From the NCBI GenBank assembly GCA_003254925.1, contig QANZ01001843.1:169359-233358 (forward strand): a stretch of DNA of 64,000 bases, given 5' to 3'. Made by a program: the position numbers and the translations under genes. The DNA comes from Chamaecrista fasciculata (taxonomy: Eukaryota; Streptophyta; Magnoliopsida; Fabales; Fabaceae). The notes below the pieces were generated by a model. The model saw nothing but the letters and a program-made list of their open reading frames with translations. It did no database searches and was not told where the DNA came from. Positions 36,196-49,710 of the stretch are shown here, in pieces; the stretch's first letter is position 1; the number at the start of each line of letters is the position of its first letter.

Positions 36196-37930
36196 AGTGT
36201 CTTATTTTCGTAAGTTGGTCTTTCGCGACCTATTTTTCTCATTCGATGTGATTCCTAGGTGTGACTTCTCATTTCGTCCTGACTTCTCATTTCGATGTAT
36301 ACAAGTCAAGTCGATTTAGTCCAGAATTGTGATACCATTTTTGGGATTAACTTTAGCTAAGGTTTTATACTTTAAAAGACTATAGTTGATATCAAACGTG
36401 ATTGTTGAAAATGTTTGGAAAAGGCGTAGAAAATAGGTTTGTATATAATTATTTAATTTAATCTTTAATATAATTACGCTAAAGTGTATAAATTTAAATA
36501 TGATCAATATGCGATTTTATATCGATATATATATATATTTGAGTTGGTTGGATGTCTTGCAAGTTGACTTTATGGAGATTAAAATTGGCCTACTATAAGG
36601 AAAAAATTATCAAACCATAATGGATATAAGATATAGGATAGGATATTCTAATTCAAAAATTGGATATATCTGGTATCCTATAACCAATATCCGTTAATTA
36701 GAATAAAATAATTAAAAATGTAATAAAAAAATTTAAAAAATATTTATATTATAGGGTATCAGATACCAATTACTCTAATTCTCCGTACATTTTGGACGGA
36801 TACGGGATAGTTAAAGTAATATCTGTATCCACCTGATATTCGATAATTTTTTTATTTTTCACTTCTCGTACCCTTTCTGATATCCGGTATTCGATGGATG
36901 TCGGATATATTTTATGGGTGATTTGGACGTGTATCTAGGATACTAGTCCAAAATGTCATCAATAAGGACACCTCACCAAATATGGTCAACTCATACTAAC
37001 AGAATGAAACAACCCATGTGCAATATTTCCATTTACATTAATGTAATAAACTATTGTGCTTAATCATCATTACCTATATAATATTTATTATTATTATTAT
37101 TTATTGTATTAATTATTTTAATTAATTAATTCATTATATTTTGAGTTGTTGGGGATCGTGAGGAAAGTGAGAGAGAATAATGAGAATATTTATTCAAATA
37201 ATATTTTATTACTTGAAAAGATATTTAGGAGATAGTGAAATAATTGACTTACCCCATTATCTAATACATTCATCATAATAATTAACACTTGCATTCTCTA
37301 AGAGAGAAAAACGTGAGGATGATAACTTGAGGAAAAGTTCTATTTTTCGGAGTTATGTGGATCTCCTTCGATCTCTATGTTCTTCTCCATTGGTGTTATT
37401 TGCTGTGAGCAATGTTGATATGTAGATATGTGTTCAAGTTTGTGATCGAATCTTCGCATGAGTACTTAGATTCGTCACACCATGTATGCCCGGCAGGTTA
37501 GTATTAATAAATTTAGGAGCATATTTAAATTGTATTAAAGAATGAATCTCAACACTATTATAAAAAAATAAAAGAAAAACTTTCAACAACAAATCAGTTT
37601 AGATTATGAGTTCAATATAGATGATCAACAATTAAAATCTCCAATGACAAATTTTGTTTTACAACCCCNTTTTTTTTTTTTTTCTTCTTCTTGCCAATTC
37701 GAACTCATGACTTCTAGTTTAGAGATGACAACTCCAACCAATGAGCCAAAAGTTCTTTAGGCAAACGCGAATTACTTAAATACAATAAATTAGTTGTTGA
37801 TTATTACCATACGCCGCTCTGTTCCAAATGGCAAATAATATTACATTATTAAGAAAAAGGAGAATAAAAAAAGAAAAGAAAGTTGCCTTTGCGAGCGTCT
37901 GTTTCTGTTCTACTTTATAGTCAAGAGTGG
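36196..37930. other. Repeat-rich intergenic DNA
   Basis: Contains imperfect GGATAT/ATATCC-rich sequence at about 36617-36910 and AT-rich DNA. A single N lies in a T homopolymer at 37669. No gene seen. Confidence 0.4.
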
Positions 37931-38878
37931 GTAGCTATAAGCCAGGTCGGCGGAGAAACAGCTCAATCGAGAGAAAAGAAAAGTGATTGAATTAAAGTAA
38001 GGAGAAAATAATGGGATATTACACAACATGAGTTGGACAAAAATCCCTGTAATAATACAATCATTTCAAAGCAAGTCAAGACTCAACAGGTTCCTTCGGG
38101 CGCTTTATCCTACGCACTCCCCTCTGCTTATCCTGCGCTAATCTCGCCGGTTTCGGAGCCGAGATCTTCATCTACGCCTTCATACAATTATTTTCCTGTT
38201 CTCCCAGTCTTCTACTGCAGTATATTGCCCTTTGATTTCAGGTACTCATGGATCTGTTACACACTTCACTCTTAATTTTCCGTCTTAACCTTGGCCGTAT
38301 AATTTCGTTTTCCTTATCGCGTTTGTATCAATCATCCTTTTTTTCTTATAATTGGTTATGTTTTGGACTGATCCATGTTGGCTAGGATTTTAGTAGCAGT
38401 TTCCTCTGATTGGCGGGGATTGGTTGGATCCACTTTCATTTGGCTTACCTGGATTGATTTGCTGACTTTTACGAACGCACATAATGCTGCTAAATTTCCA
38501 GCATCAATTGCCATATTTTATTTAGAGATTATTGGAACAAGATGAGATGCAAATAGTTCTCTAAAATATTTTTAACTTTTCTGAATCGTATTTTGAAGAA
38601 ACACGTTCTTACATTTCGAATATTTAGTTAATATCAATAAAATCCGAGCCTGATCAAGTTGTCATACGATTGAAATGAAGGTGAACTTATTCGAAATTGA
38701 ACAAGGATGAATTAGTTGGTCAGGGATTTACCTTTTCGTTTTGGAAGTTCTGATGATTGTGCTTATAACCATAATCTTTCTACTTTTTATTCTAATAGAA
38801 AATAGCAATGAACATTGGTGTGCTCGATTTGTATGTCTGAACTGACGCACTTTAGAACTGTTATCAGTGGAAAGCATC

Positions 38879-41272
38879 ATGAGTTGTTTCAGCTGTTGTG
38901 AAGAGGATGACTTCCACAAAGCTGGTGAGAGTGGAGGACAATACACTGTTAAAAACTCAGCAGGTAATGTGCTAATATTTCCCAGGGTAGTGTATAAACT
39001 CTAAACAATCATGCGTTTATCATTTGTTTTATCAGAAGTGTGGGACACAGATGCTGGATTTTGATACTTTATCATGTTAATTTTATTTTAGTTGTGTTAT
39101 CTAAAACTCAATTAAATCGCATTACCATCATAAATTCTACCATGCAGGAAATGATGGAAACCATCATGCTTCCGAAACTGCAAAACAGGGTGCTCAGACT
39201 GTTAAAGTCCAGCCCATTGAAGTTCCTGCTATACCAGTGGATGAACTTAAAGAAGTTACAGATAGTTTTGGGACAAATTCCCTGATAGGAGAGGGGTCCT
39301 ATGGAAGAGTATATTATGGTGTTCTTAAAAGTGGTCTGGCTGCAGCAATCAAGAAGTTAGATGCCAGTAAACAACCCGATGATGAATTTTTAGCCCAGGT
39401 ACGCCCAACAGCCATGGTGCACCGTTTTCTCTCAAGTGTTGAAGTGTTTCAGATCCATTAAGTCACTTGATTTTTGAACTTTCAGGTTTCCATGGTATCC
39501 AGGCTCAAGCATGAAAATTTTGTCCAGTTACTTGGTTATTGCGTTGATGGAAGTTCCCGTGTTCTTGTCTATGAGTTTGCATCTAATGGGTCTCTTCACG
39601 ATATTTTACATGGTATATAGTTTTCTTTTCAGTTTTTCTGAATTATTAGCATACTGATAAGATCTATTGAAAAGATAAAGTTGGCCAAGTCATTTTTTAT
39701 ATTAGAGGAAGTGGGAAGATTGTTGGCTGTTAAGATATTTATATTTTTCTGCTACAGGAGGCAATGCTACTACTTGAGAGATATATCTGATGTAATTACT
39801 TTTATTACATGCAGGCAGAAAAGGTGTTAAAGGAGCACAGCCTGGTCCTGTTCTGTCATGGGCACAGAGAGTAAAAATTGCTGTGGGGGCTGCAAAAGGG
39901 CTTGAATACTTGCATGAGAAGGCTGATCCTCACATTATCCACCGTGACATCAAGTCAAGCAATGTACTGATATTTGATGATGATGTTGCCAAAATTGCAG
40001 ATTTTGATTTATCAAATCAAGCTCCTGACATGGCTGCACGTCTTCATTCTACTCGTGTCCTAGGAACCTTTGGTTATCATGCACCAGAGTAAGATATGCA
40101 ATATGAACTTTTCATGTTTCATATTATATACCCCTAATTTTATCGCCTAATTGCTAAAGAATTATTGGAGAGCAATTGGGAAATATAGTTTCTGACTTTC
40201 TGCTATAGTTGATTAAAGAAGCATTATCAATTCCCATAGTTCAAGTACTTCCTTTCTCTTTGAGCAAATTTAACCGTTAACCAATTTGGACAATGATTCT
40301 TCTAAGTTATAGTACCTCAAGAGTATTTTCCTTGACTGCAATATAGTTATCTTTCTAATCTTATGGATGCAGATATGCAATGACAGGACAATTGAATGCT
40401 AAGAGTGATGTATACAGCTTCGGTGTTGTCCTTCTGGAGCTTTTGACTGGAAGGAAGCCTGTTGATCATACACTACCTCGTGGACAGCAGAGTCTGGTTA
40501 CTTGGGTAATAATGATTCTCTCTCTCTAGTCTCTACCACCATGATGATCCCTCTCTCCTCTCCTAAAAAAGAGGAGGAAGGAATAAAACTTGTGTATTAC
40601 TATCATTTTGTTTAGGCAAGCTAGCTGATCAAGCAATTTTTTCTGTTTCAGGCTACACCAAAACTCAGTGAGGATAAAGTTAAGCAGTGTGTTGATACAA
40701 GACTCGGAGGAGATTACCCACCAAAAGCTGTTGCTAAGGTGTTTACTGATTTTTTAGTATATTTTGATTGCTTACTTATCTTTATAGGTTATGGAAGACG
40801 GTGTTGGTCAATAGACTGCAAATCTGAATCTAAAACCCTGCTTTATTGTTCTCTTTAAGCAGAAATCAATTAGTTGAGCAAATGGAAGGCAATGGCATTC
40901 TCTAATATAAATTATAAGTTTCCGTGTAAATTATGAGCAAATAATGTTTTTTTTTTTGCTCGGGACAAAAAAAGAAAAACAGAAATGCTTCCTGTAGAAA
41001 TGTAATACATTTTTTAAACCTTTTGAGGAAACGTAGGGCACATATGACATTATGACGTAGGACATCTGTCTGCCCATAGATATAAACCATTTACTCGAAT
41101 AACTATATTGATGTATAACCATATGATGGTTGGTTAATTACAGATGGCTGCTGTTGCTGCACTGTGCGTGCAATATGAAGCTGATTTCAGACCAAATATG
41201 AGCATTGTAGTTAAAGCTCTTCAACCTTTGTTGAATGCACGACCTGGACCTGCTGGTGAAACACCAAATTGA
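38879..41272 (+). CDS. PTI1: PTI1-like protein kinase
   Basis: Seven coding exons (38879-38963, 39148-39398, 39486-39612, 39815-40088, 40373-40505, 40652-40738, 41144-41272) give 361 residues, the usual length. It is a cytoplasmic receptor-like kinase of the Pti1 group, which acts downstream of the Pto and OXI1/AGC kinases in defence and oxidative signalling (family knowledge). The N-terminus [11 protein letters not shown] carries cysteines suited to S-acylation. Gly-loop GEGSYGRV is at 76-83, the VAIK-type lysine is Lys97, HRD at 197-199 and the activation loop [11 protein letters not shown]. The DFG motif is replaced by DFD (217-219), followed by LSNQ, as is typical of this group. The C-terminus is [15 protein letters not shown]. 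The region from 37930 to 38878 probably holds the leader and a leader intron. Confidence 0.97.
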
Positions 41273-42650
41273 TCTCTTAGTGTTTGTCTCCCTGTATCTG
41301 TGATTATGTGCACCAGTGTGCATGGAAAATATAGAAGATTGCTACAAAAAGGTGGCGGTAAATTGCTCAAACATGGTTATATATCCCAATTTTTTACACT
41401 ACATTCGTTTTGTTCATAATCCATGAGGTGTTGATTTTTCCTGTGGCTTATTTTATTCATTGTTACTGTTACTTTATCGCTCTGTTTTCTACGACATGCT
41501 TGCGATCTTTAGTTGCCTTGTCCGGAAGAAAAACAGTGCAGAACAGAAATGAGCGTAGTCGGTACATAGAGCATGTCGGCGGACCATTCTTTAATTATTG
41601 ATAACAAATTATCCAAGACCTTTTCTTGCCTGGCATAAATGGTTGTATTGTGATTGAAGTATTTTTGGTGGTTGTTTTTTTTTTAAAAAAAAAAAATCAA
41701 GATGACATGATGCCATTAATTATTATATCCGTCCGATTTAGGTTCTTGAACAGTTCAATGTTAAGGCTGTTCAGTGTTTCGGTCTTTGATTATATATATT
41801 TCATAGAGCAGACTTCGGAGCAGTTTTTGCTTAATATTTGAATGTCATCTCTGTAGCCATAAGTAGATGGACCCGATGTGCTCTGGCCCCTGGGAGACTT
41901 GGGTTCAGAGATTTTACCGCAATGATTTTGCATTCCCACTACCGTCTGAAATTTTGCTTTACAGTAATCTCTGGAATATGTTTACGTCGTGTGAATTCAA
42001 TATATACTCTGAACCATTGAATAATAAGTGTTCGCGAAGATCCCTAATCGAACAGTGCCTGGCTCTAGTTCCGCGATGTATTGGTTGAAATTAGGTTGGT
42101 GAGCCCGGAAATCGTAACACCAAGATGCTTTCACAGTTTCACCTTGAGGGAGAAATTCCCAAAATATTCAATTATCAAAACGCAAAGCTTAAATATTTAA
42201 ATGTTTAAATATTAAGTTACAATTTTTAAATATATCCATAAAAGAAAAAAAAAATCTAAACCCCAACAAACATTGGTGGTACCTATGTGATCATTTTAAA
42301 ACGTAGATAAGGCCATACATGACGTTGTATTTTTCTTTTTAACAACATACATGACCTATGTATTATGTATTTCATCAAACAAGTTACCTCTACAACATTG
42401 TAACTTGTTAGTCTAACATATACACAACATGACGACAATACCTACATCTCAAAAAGACATCTTATATATATTATTTTTTTTTGGTCGGAAATATAATTTT
42501 ATTTCAACTAAATTGGGTTTAACTTAAATGTATGAGTTCTGTTGGACCTTTGACTGGGCGGTAACTGGAGTGGGGACGACGCGGGGTAAATTAAGGTAGG
42601 CCTTAATATACATACAAATAATTAATGAAAGCTTCAATTTATATAATTTA
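41273..42650. other. Intergenic DNA between the PTI1-like and PME genes
   Basis: 3'UTR of the kinase gene, then unrecognised sequence. A relatively GC-rich patch at 41865-42120 has two overlapping short frames without family features. Confidence 0.4.
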
Positions 42651-43141
42651 GACAAAAGTATTCGTCCCCAAATTTTACATCAACTGTCAATTTCATCCCC
42701 ATACTTTTTTTGCTGTCAACTTCGTCCCCAAACTTTATATAAACTGTCAATTTCATCATCGATCTTTTTTTGCTGTCAATTTCGTCCCCGATCTTTCACA
42801 TTTTCATCAATTTTATCCTTTGATTAACTTCGTTTAATAAATTAACGACAAACTGCATCCTGTTTTTGAATCTAAGTTAGGATTTGAGTTTATTTTTCTA
42901 TCAATTTTACATTATATATCGTTAGCCACATAAATTTTGTCGTCAATATTTGGCTAAAGTAAGAGCAAAGGATAAAATTGACCAAAATGTGAAAGATTAG
43001 GGACGAAATTGACAGCAAAAAAATATTGGGGACGAAATTGATAGCGTGTGTAAAGTTTGGGGACGGAATTGACAGCAAAGAAAGATTAGGAACGAAATTG
43101 ACAGCAGATGTAAAATTTGGGGACGAAATAATACTTTTGCC
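42651..43141. mobile_element. Fold-back MITE with exact 9-bp target duplication
   Basis: 491 bp, ends GACAAAAGTATT and AATACTTTTGCC. Arms are built of alternating TTCGTCCCC and TGTCAATTTC blocks and their complements. TATAATTTA flanks both sides (42642-42650 and 43142-43150). The 9-bp duplication indicates Mutator-type transposition. No coding capacity. Confidence 0.85.
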
Positions 43142-43728
43142 TATAATTTAACAATAATAATAGTCTCTGACAAAAAAAAAACAATAATAATAGTCATCAT
43201 TGGGTAAAAACCATTAATAATATTCATCATATAATTATAATCCTTATCAACAATAAGTCGATGGTCACTAACGAAAGGAATTAAAAAGCCACCGAAAACA
43301 AGGCTGTGGAGAATTGTGGTAATCCGGAAATAGAGGACAAGATGAGAGAATGACGATCAAAGGGTTTGTTAATTCAATTTGTTGTTTAGAAAATTAGCGG
43401 TGCAACCTTAAATTTCGTAACAAGGGAGGAGGAAGAGGGATCCATCGAAGGGGAGGAGTTTGAACTTGACTTGGTTGGATCCGTAAATAGCAATTCGTAA
43501 ATAGAAAAGAGAACATGAAATGTATGTATATATATAATGCAAGTGCAAGACGGAACAAATCATCCTCTCATCGGGCTCAAGTTAATCGTCCTCCCCGAAA
43601 ACAAAAGAAACCCCCCAGAGGGGAGGAAACCAATAATCGAGCTGAGAGGAGGATAAGTTTATATATACAAAGCATAGTTTTGTTTTGTATGAATAAACAT
43701 TAGAAGGAAAATAAATAAATAAATAAAA

Positions 43729-45554
43729 ATGAGTGGGAAAGTGATTGTGACTGCGGTGTCCATCATTTTAGTGGTAGGAGTTTGCATTGGAGCTGTGGTG
43801 GTAGTTCGTAACAAGGGTGGTGAGGGTGGAATTTCCACCCAACAAAAATCAGTGAAGATTATGTGTGAGAAAGCAGAGGAGCAAGAGCTTTGCTATCAGA
43901 CACTAGGCTCAGCCAAGGACACGTCAGACCCAAAGGCATTGTTGGCAACAACCGTGGAAGCGGCCACCCAGAGCGTAATCAGGGCATTGAACATGAGTGA
44001 CAAGCTGATAGTGGAGCATGGAGATAAGAACCAAGGCATCAAGATGGCTTTGGATGATTGTAAGGATTTGTTGCAATCCGCCATGGACAGCTTGGAGGCT
44101 TCCAGTGACTTGCTTACCAAGGGAAACATGCAAGAAATCAACGATCGATCCCCTGACTTCAAGAATTGGCTGGCTGCAGTCATATCTTATCAGCATGCTT
44201 GCATGGATTCTTATGATGACAAAAATGATGGAGAGAAAGAGGTGAAGGAGAAATTGCAAACAGAAGGGTTGGATAGCATGGGAAAGTTGACAGGCATAGG
44301 TCTTGACATCATGGCTGATCTCTCAAACATCCTTCAACAATTTGGGTTGAAGCTTGATGTGTTGACAGGTGGTGGCGCTGGATCTCGCCGCCTCATGGAA
44401 GTTGATGAGGAAGGCTATCCCACTTGGTTCTCTAAGAAGGATCGCAAACTTTTGGCCAGAGGACATCATGTAAGACCCAACGTTGTGGTGTCCAAGGATG
44501 GACGTGGTCAGTTCAAGACCATCACAGATGCTATTAAGTCGCATCCAGGGAAGAACTTGAGAGGCAGATATATCATCTCCATCAGGGCAGGAGTATATGA
44601 TGAGTACATCATTGTCCCTAAGGAAGCAGTGAATCTCATGCTCATTGGTGAGGGTGCTGGCAAAACCATCATCACCGGACATAAGAACTTTGTTGATGGT
44701 GTCAAGACCATGGATACTGCCACCTTCGGTGAGTAATTACATTTATAACTTAGCTTTCTTTATTATAAATCTATAGCTAGCTATCACTTGATACATATAT
44801 ATATATACTAATTAATATTTATTATACAATTGCAGCCAACACAGCACCTGGTTTCATTGCCAAGTACTTGACATTTGAGAACAGCGCTGGCCCACAAAAG
44901 CATCAAGCAGTTGCATTCAGAAACCAAGGTGACATGTCAGCCGTCTTCAGCTGCGCCATAGTAGGCTACCAAGACACATTGTATGCCCAAACCAACCGTC
45001 AATTCTATAGGAATTGTGATATCTCCGGCACTGTTGACTTCATCTTTGGAATGTCTTCCACCATAATTCAAAACTCTAGAATCATTGTGAGGAAGCCATT
45101 AGACAACCAATTCAACACAGTTACTGCAGATGGAACTGTGAAGAACACTATGCCCACAGGAATTGTGATCCAAAACTGTGATATCATTCCAGAGAATGCT
45201 CTGTTCCCAGTGAGATTCGCAATCAAATCTTACTTGGGAAGGCCATGGAAGGAATGCTCAAGAACAGTAGTTATGGAATCCAGAATTGGTGACTTGATTC
45301 AACCAGTTGGATGGGCACCTTGGGATGGAAACTTGTACCTAAACACATTGTATTATGCAGAGTACAACAATGCAGGACCTGGTTCTAATGTAGCAGGAAG
45401 AGTGAGGTGGCCAGGTTACAAGGGACTTATCTCTAGGGACCAAGCTGCTCGCTTCACCGTTGGTCAATTCCTTAAAGGAGGAGACAACTCCAGAGCTGAG
45501 TTGTGGATGAAGCCTCTCCATGTTCCTTTTGATCTTGGCTTCACCAAGCCTTGA
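43729..45554 (+). CDS. PME: Pectin methylesterase with N-terminal PMEI pro-region
   Basis: Two exons (43729-44728, 44836-45554), 572 residues. It removes methyl esters from cell-wall homogalacturonan. Residues 7-26 form a hydrophobic signal/anchor segment. Residues about 40-205 are a PMEI-like pro-region, followed by the processing motifs RRLM (220-223) and RKLL (239-242). The catalytic domain has GVYDEY (298-303), QAVAFR (357-362), QDTLY with Gln379 and Asp380, DFIFG with nucleophile Asp401, and LGRPW with Arg469. Key residues are present, so the enzyme looks active. The residues after DFIFG are MSS, where NAA or DAS is usual. The intron interrupts an Ala codon after TATFG. The general layout resembles type-I PMEs of reproductive or seed tissue; tissue is inference. 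Confidence 0.97.
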
Positions 45555-45925
45555 AGCTTCTTTATATGATGTAGCGTGAGGATTATATATCATAACCTTC
45601 TTGGAATCGATATACATATCCCAAATTTGTAAGGATGATTGATTCACACATGATATATCAATCACACCAGCTACCACTATACAATTAAGACACTAGACTC
45701 ATTCATCACTTGTGTAGTCATGTCATGTGTCCCAAGATGCTTCAAAATTCATAATATGACACTCATTTTTATATTTTTATTCCTAATTCCTAAATCAAGT
45801 TTCAATCTCAAAGTTACATCCACAAGCAAATTAGACAACATAATATCAACAATTATATAGAGATTAAGCAAAAATACAATTCCAAACTAAATGTTTGAAC
45901 TTTGAAGTAGAGGTGCATGCGGGTG
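45555..45925. other. 3' flank of the PME gene
   Basis: AT-rich 3'UTR and flank up to the CACTA end. Nothing else seen. Confidence 0.5.
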
Positions 45926-46400
45926 CACTACAAAAAACAGGGGTTTCGGTGGCGAAAATTTTCGCCACCGAAACTCAAAATTTCGCCACTGTAGAGCTTC
46001 GGTGGCGAAATTATTTTGCCACCCTGTTTGTCGGCGTAGGCCTCGCCGGCGAAGCCTTCGGTGGCAAAATAACGTTTCGCCACCGAATCTTATCTTTGGT
46101 GGCAAATTGTTTAGCCACTACAAATATAGAATTTCGCCACCAAAAATCACATAATTAGCCATTCAAAACATTCATCGGTGGCGAAACTATTTCGCCACTG
46201 AAGTTATTGGTGGCAACTTTACATTTCGCCACCGTAGCTTTTAGGTGGCAAATTACAATTTCGCCAGCAAAGCTTTAGGTGGCGAACATGTTTCGCCACC
46301 AATAGCTATTGTAAAATTTAGTTTGTCTTGTTCGGTGGAAAATAACTTTTGCCACCAATACCCTCTTGTGGCAAATTTTATTTTTGCCACAGATAATACT
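45926..46400. mobile_element. CACTA (En/Spm) transposon terminus with subterminal repeats
   Basis: Begins CACTACAAAAAACAGGGG at 45926, the CACTA terminal signature. About a dozen copies of TTTCGCCACC and its complement GGTGGCGAAA follow in both orientations up to about 46400. This is the subterminal array that binds CACTA transposase subunits. The three flanking bases are GTG; no matching opposite end with this array was found in the window. Confidence 0.8.
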
Positions 46401-46667
46401 TTTTCACTTTTTTTTTTTTTTATTATATTTTAGATATCTTGTTTGAAATTAAAATTTCCAAATAACTACATTTAACAAAAAAATTAACATAAATGACAAT
46501 TTTTATAAAATTCAAAGTCATTACAAATTTAAAAACAAAACAAAGTGTTCTAGATACAAAACACAAAAACTTTAATTAACATCCTACTTTAAGTATATGA
46601 CAAAGTTAATAAGTTCCAAACACATCCACAAAATAATAGTGTAAATAAAACTTTGATCCTTAGCATC

Positions 46668-47018
46668 CTAGTTTTCTCCTTGACTCTGTTCTCCACTACT
46701 AAATGCTGCATCAGTACGAAGTTGGCCGTTCACATTTGCAAATCCATATGCATCATGTATCATCTCAATGATGTCATCCTCGTCATCATCATCTGCACCA
46801 CCAAGCTCATCATCGGCCACATGAGGAGGAGATTCAGGTCTTACATATGCTTCTCCATGTAAGTCCCAAACTCGATAACTATACGCAAAACCCTTCTTCA
46901 ATAAGTGTTCTCGTACTTCAATTCTCAACTTGAACTCTGTGTTCATGCATCCTCTACAAGGACACCTAATTACAGTATTCACTCCTTGTTGATTGAACAC
47001 TCCCTGCCGCATCCTCAT
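46668..47018 (-). pseudogene. CACTA transposase N-terminal (Transpos_assoc) fragment
   Basis: A minus-strand frame of 116 codons contains VIRCPCRGCMN, LRIEVREHLLKKGFAYSYRV and WDLHGE. This is the pattern of the transposase-associated domain at the N-terminus of plant TNP2/CACTA transposases, followed by an acidic stretch (DDDDEDDIIEMI). No catalytic transposase domain follows, so the element is non-autonomous. Its orientation fits a gene reading toward the CACTA end at 45926. Confidence 0.7.
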
Positions 47019-49500
47019 TTGCTGTAGAGGGTGGTGTTGTAGCTAAATCTGGATGTTGAAAATTACCGAACCTAGATATTTACCCTCAAACAGAATTAGA
47101 ATAGCAAATATAAAAAAACAAAACAGAAATAAAAATAGAGAAATAAAAACTAATAACTAATTTAATGTTATTGCTTCATTTACTAACATCTGCATTAATG
47201 GTGCACAAAAAACAAGCCATGTAGCACAAAAAACAAGCCCATTCTTGACCAAACCAAATGCTAAGAGAATTTCCAACACTTATATGTAACTCAAAACCGT
47301 ATAACATCAATAAGAGGCATGAAAATCCCAAAACTTCTTGACAAGCCTCATATTTAGTTGCTTATGTAAAAAAAAAAAAACATAAAGTTACACAAAATTC
47401 ATTCCTAAACAATACAAAAACAATATTAATGGAATCATAACTCAATTTAATACATACATAAGTGCAGAGATATAAAAATAAAAAAATAAAATAATAGGCC
47501 ACAATAAAGGTTTTGCAATACACAATTTCACATATCCATTGTGAAGACAACAAGTGAAAGCAGTATATTGATAATTATTAATGATATATGGCAGCAAATT
47601 GAAGTAAGCCATCATGAAAGATAAGACTAATGAATTTGTCAAAACTTACTTGGTAGAGTTAATATACTTTAGAATCTGATTCCCTTCAAGATCACAAAGC
47701 TTTGAGTAGGGAAAAACACATGCATTTTTAGGAACTTCTCTTTTTTCCTCATCAATTCATATCATCTTATGGCCCATGCATCTTGTTGGATGAACCTCTT
47801 GATTCCATCATCAGTAAACACAACAATCCTGCCAGTATGTTAGTAACTTTACCTTGAGAATAATTCTTGAATTTCATAGATAATAGAACATACCTTGAGA
47901 ATAAAGGAAAACAATAGCTGCAAAAGAGCAGACTCTGCAACTTGAGACTGCAGACTCTCCCATGAGGGTCATAAACTCTGATATAAACTTAAATTTAGGC
48001 TAGGCTATTATTGAAAAAACCAAAAAATGAACCATAATAATCAGCATAAGTGCCAATATAAACCATCAAATGAAGCTAAGAGTATCCTAGAACAGCCACT
48101 ATAATTGCCATAACTAGATGTTCAATAAAGTCATATATCTACATCATTTTAGTTTGGGAAAAATCATGATTCTTCACAGTGTGATCATGGAAGATAAGAA
48201 CTGTCCTATCAATTTTGATGGTGAGCTTTCCAATGAAACAACATATATAAGACTGTAGAAGATACAATACAGTCAAGAAAGCTTTTGGTGATCCTATTCC
48301 TACCATTCTATAATGGAATCAAATAGAGGAAGAAAAGAACAAAGAGAAAGACTTATGAACCTTAAGAAAAGTCACCAAATGCCATAACAAAGCCTGCTGG
48401 TCACATAAAGAATAGAGAGAAAGATTTATGATCATATATAGTGCCTACTTGAAGTGACCATATCATTAAATTAAAGAGATCTAAAGAAGCTCAACTTATT
48501 CAACAAAATTACTCATTCTCAAACAAGACCTTCAAAAAGTTCTAAAACTTCACGATTTGTCAAAAAAAAAATGATTGCTCATCCCTCTCTAATTTCTATT
48601 TCTCCATTTCTGATGTAATAAGGAATAAATGCAAGGCAAGAAAATAATTCAATGTTTCAGACTTCATAAATGATAAAAACTTTAAAGCACGAGTGAGAAA
48701 GTATAATAAATAATCAATAAAAACAGAGAGACAATCAAATAACTACTTTTGCTTCCAACCAAATCTGCATTATTTCAAGATTTTCACCTTTCGGCTGTGC
48801 CCCAATCTGTTTGGCCTCAACTTGCTTAGAACCATTCAAATTATCAACCTCAGTATTTTCTACAAAGACTGTTGAATTGGCATTGACATACCCTGACAAT
48901 GCATATAAATCTGAAAAATATTAAAAAATAAACATATCAGGTGATACATAAAGTACTTACAAGAACCAAGTTTTTATAGCTCACTTAATACTAATGAAAG
49001 AGGTGCATGCTGCCAAAGCTTCCATATAGTGCCTACTAATTATAGAAGAAAAGGTTGAAAATGAATTAATGAAAGACCACACTTTCCAATAGCAAATTTA
49101 TTAAAAATTTGTACACGGCAATTTTGGTTGTTGAAGAAAGCAAACAAAAAAACTTACAGAATCATTGTTAATACTTGGATTAATCAATTCATCATCATTC
49201 ATCACCAAAACTTAATCTCTACAAAGAAACACAATGGAGTTGTATGACATTAATTTCTATAGAGACAAGCAAAATCAAACAGAGAAATCAATGGCAGTGA
49301 GAGGAACATTGCTGAGAATGAAGAATAGAACCATGGCAAGATGGGAATGAACTGAGAAATCAATGGCACTAAACTCAGTCTTTCTGATTGAATTGAACTT
49401 GATATCTTAGAGTTCGATGTTACTTAGGTCTCTTTTTCAAATCCCCACCCTAAAAGCCTCAAGACATCCTTCAAAATTCTCTAAAAAAAGGGGCGATTTT
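47019..49500. other. Non-coding interior of the CACTA block
   Basis: AT-rich sequence without recognisable coding domains. Likely introns, leader or degenerate interior of CACTA elements, by position. Confidence 0.4.
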
Positions 49501-49539
49501 ATTAATAAAATAAGTGACATAATTAAAGCAATTCCAAAA

Positions 49540-49710
49540 TCCCAAGTATAAAAAATACCAATTATACCAATTACAAGAACCCTAAATCGTAAACCAATTA
49601 CAAGAACCCTAAATCGTAAAGCAATTCCATAATTAAAGCGATTTTATAAATTTGAACCAAGTATAAAAAATACCAATTATACCAATTACAAGAACCCTAA
49701 ATCGTAAACC
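49540..49710. repeat. Short tandem repeats around CCAATTACAAGAACCCTAAA
   Basis: The phrase ATTACAAGAACCCTAAATCG occurs three times, with ACCAATTATACCAATT next to two of the copies. Confidence 0.75.

Noticed and set aside
41838-42088. Overlapping short frames in a GC-richer patch after the kinase gene
   Set aside because: No recognisable domain, no splice partner and no family match I can support.
43896-44259. Minus-strand frames opposite PME exon 1
   Set aside because: Shadows of the coding strand; no domain features.
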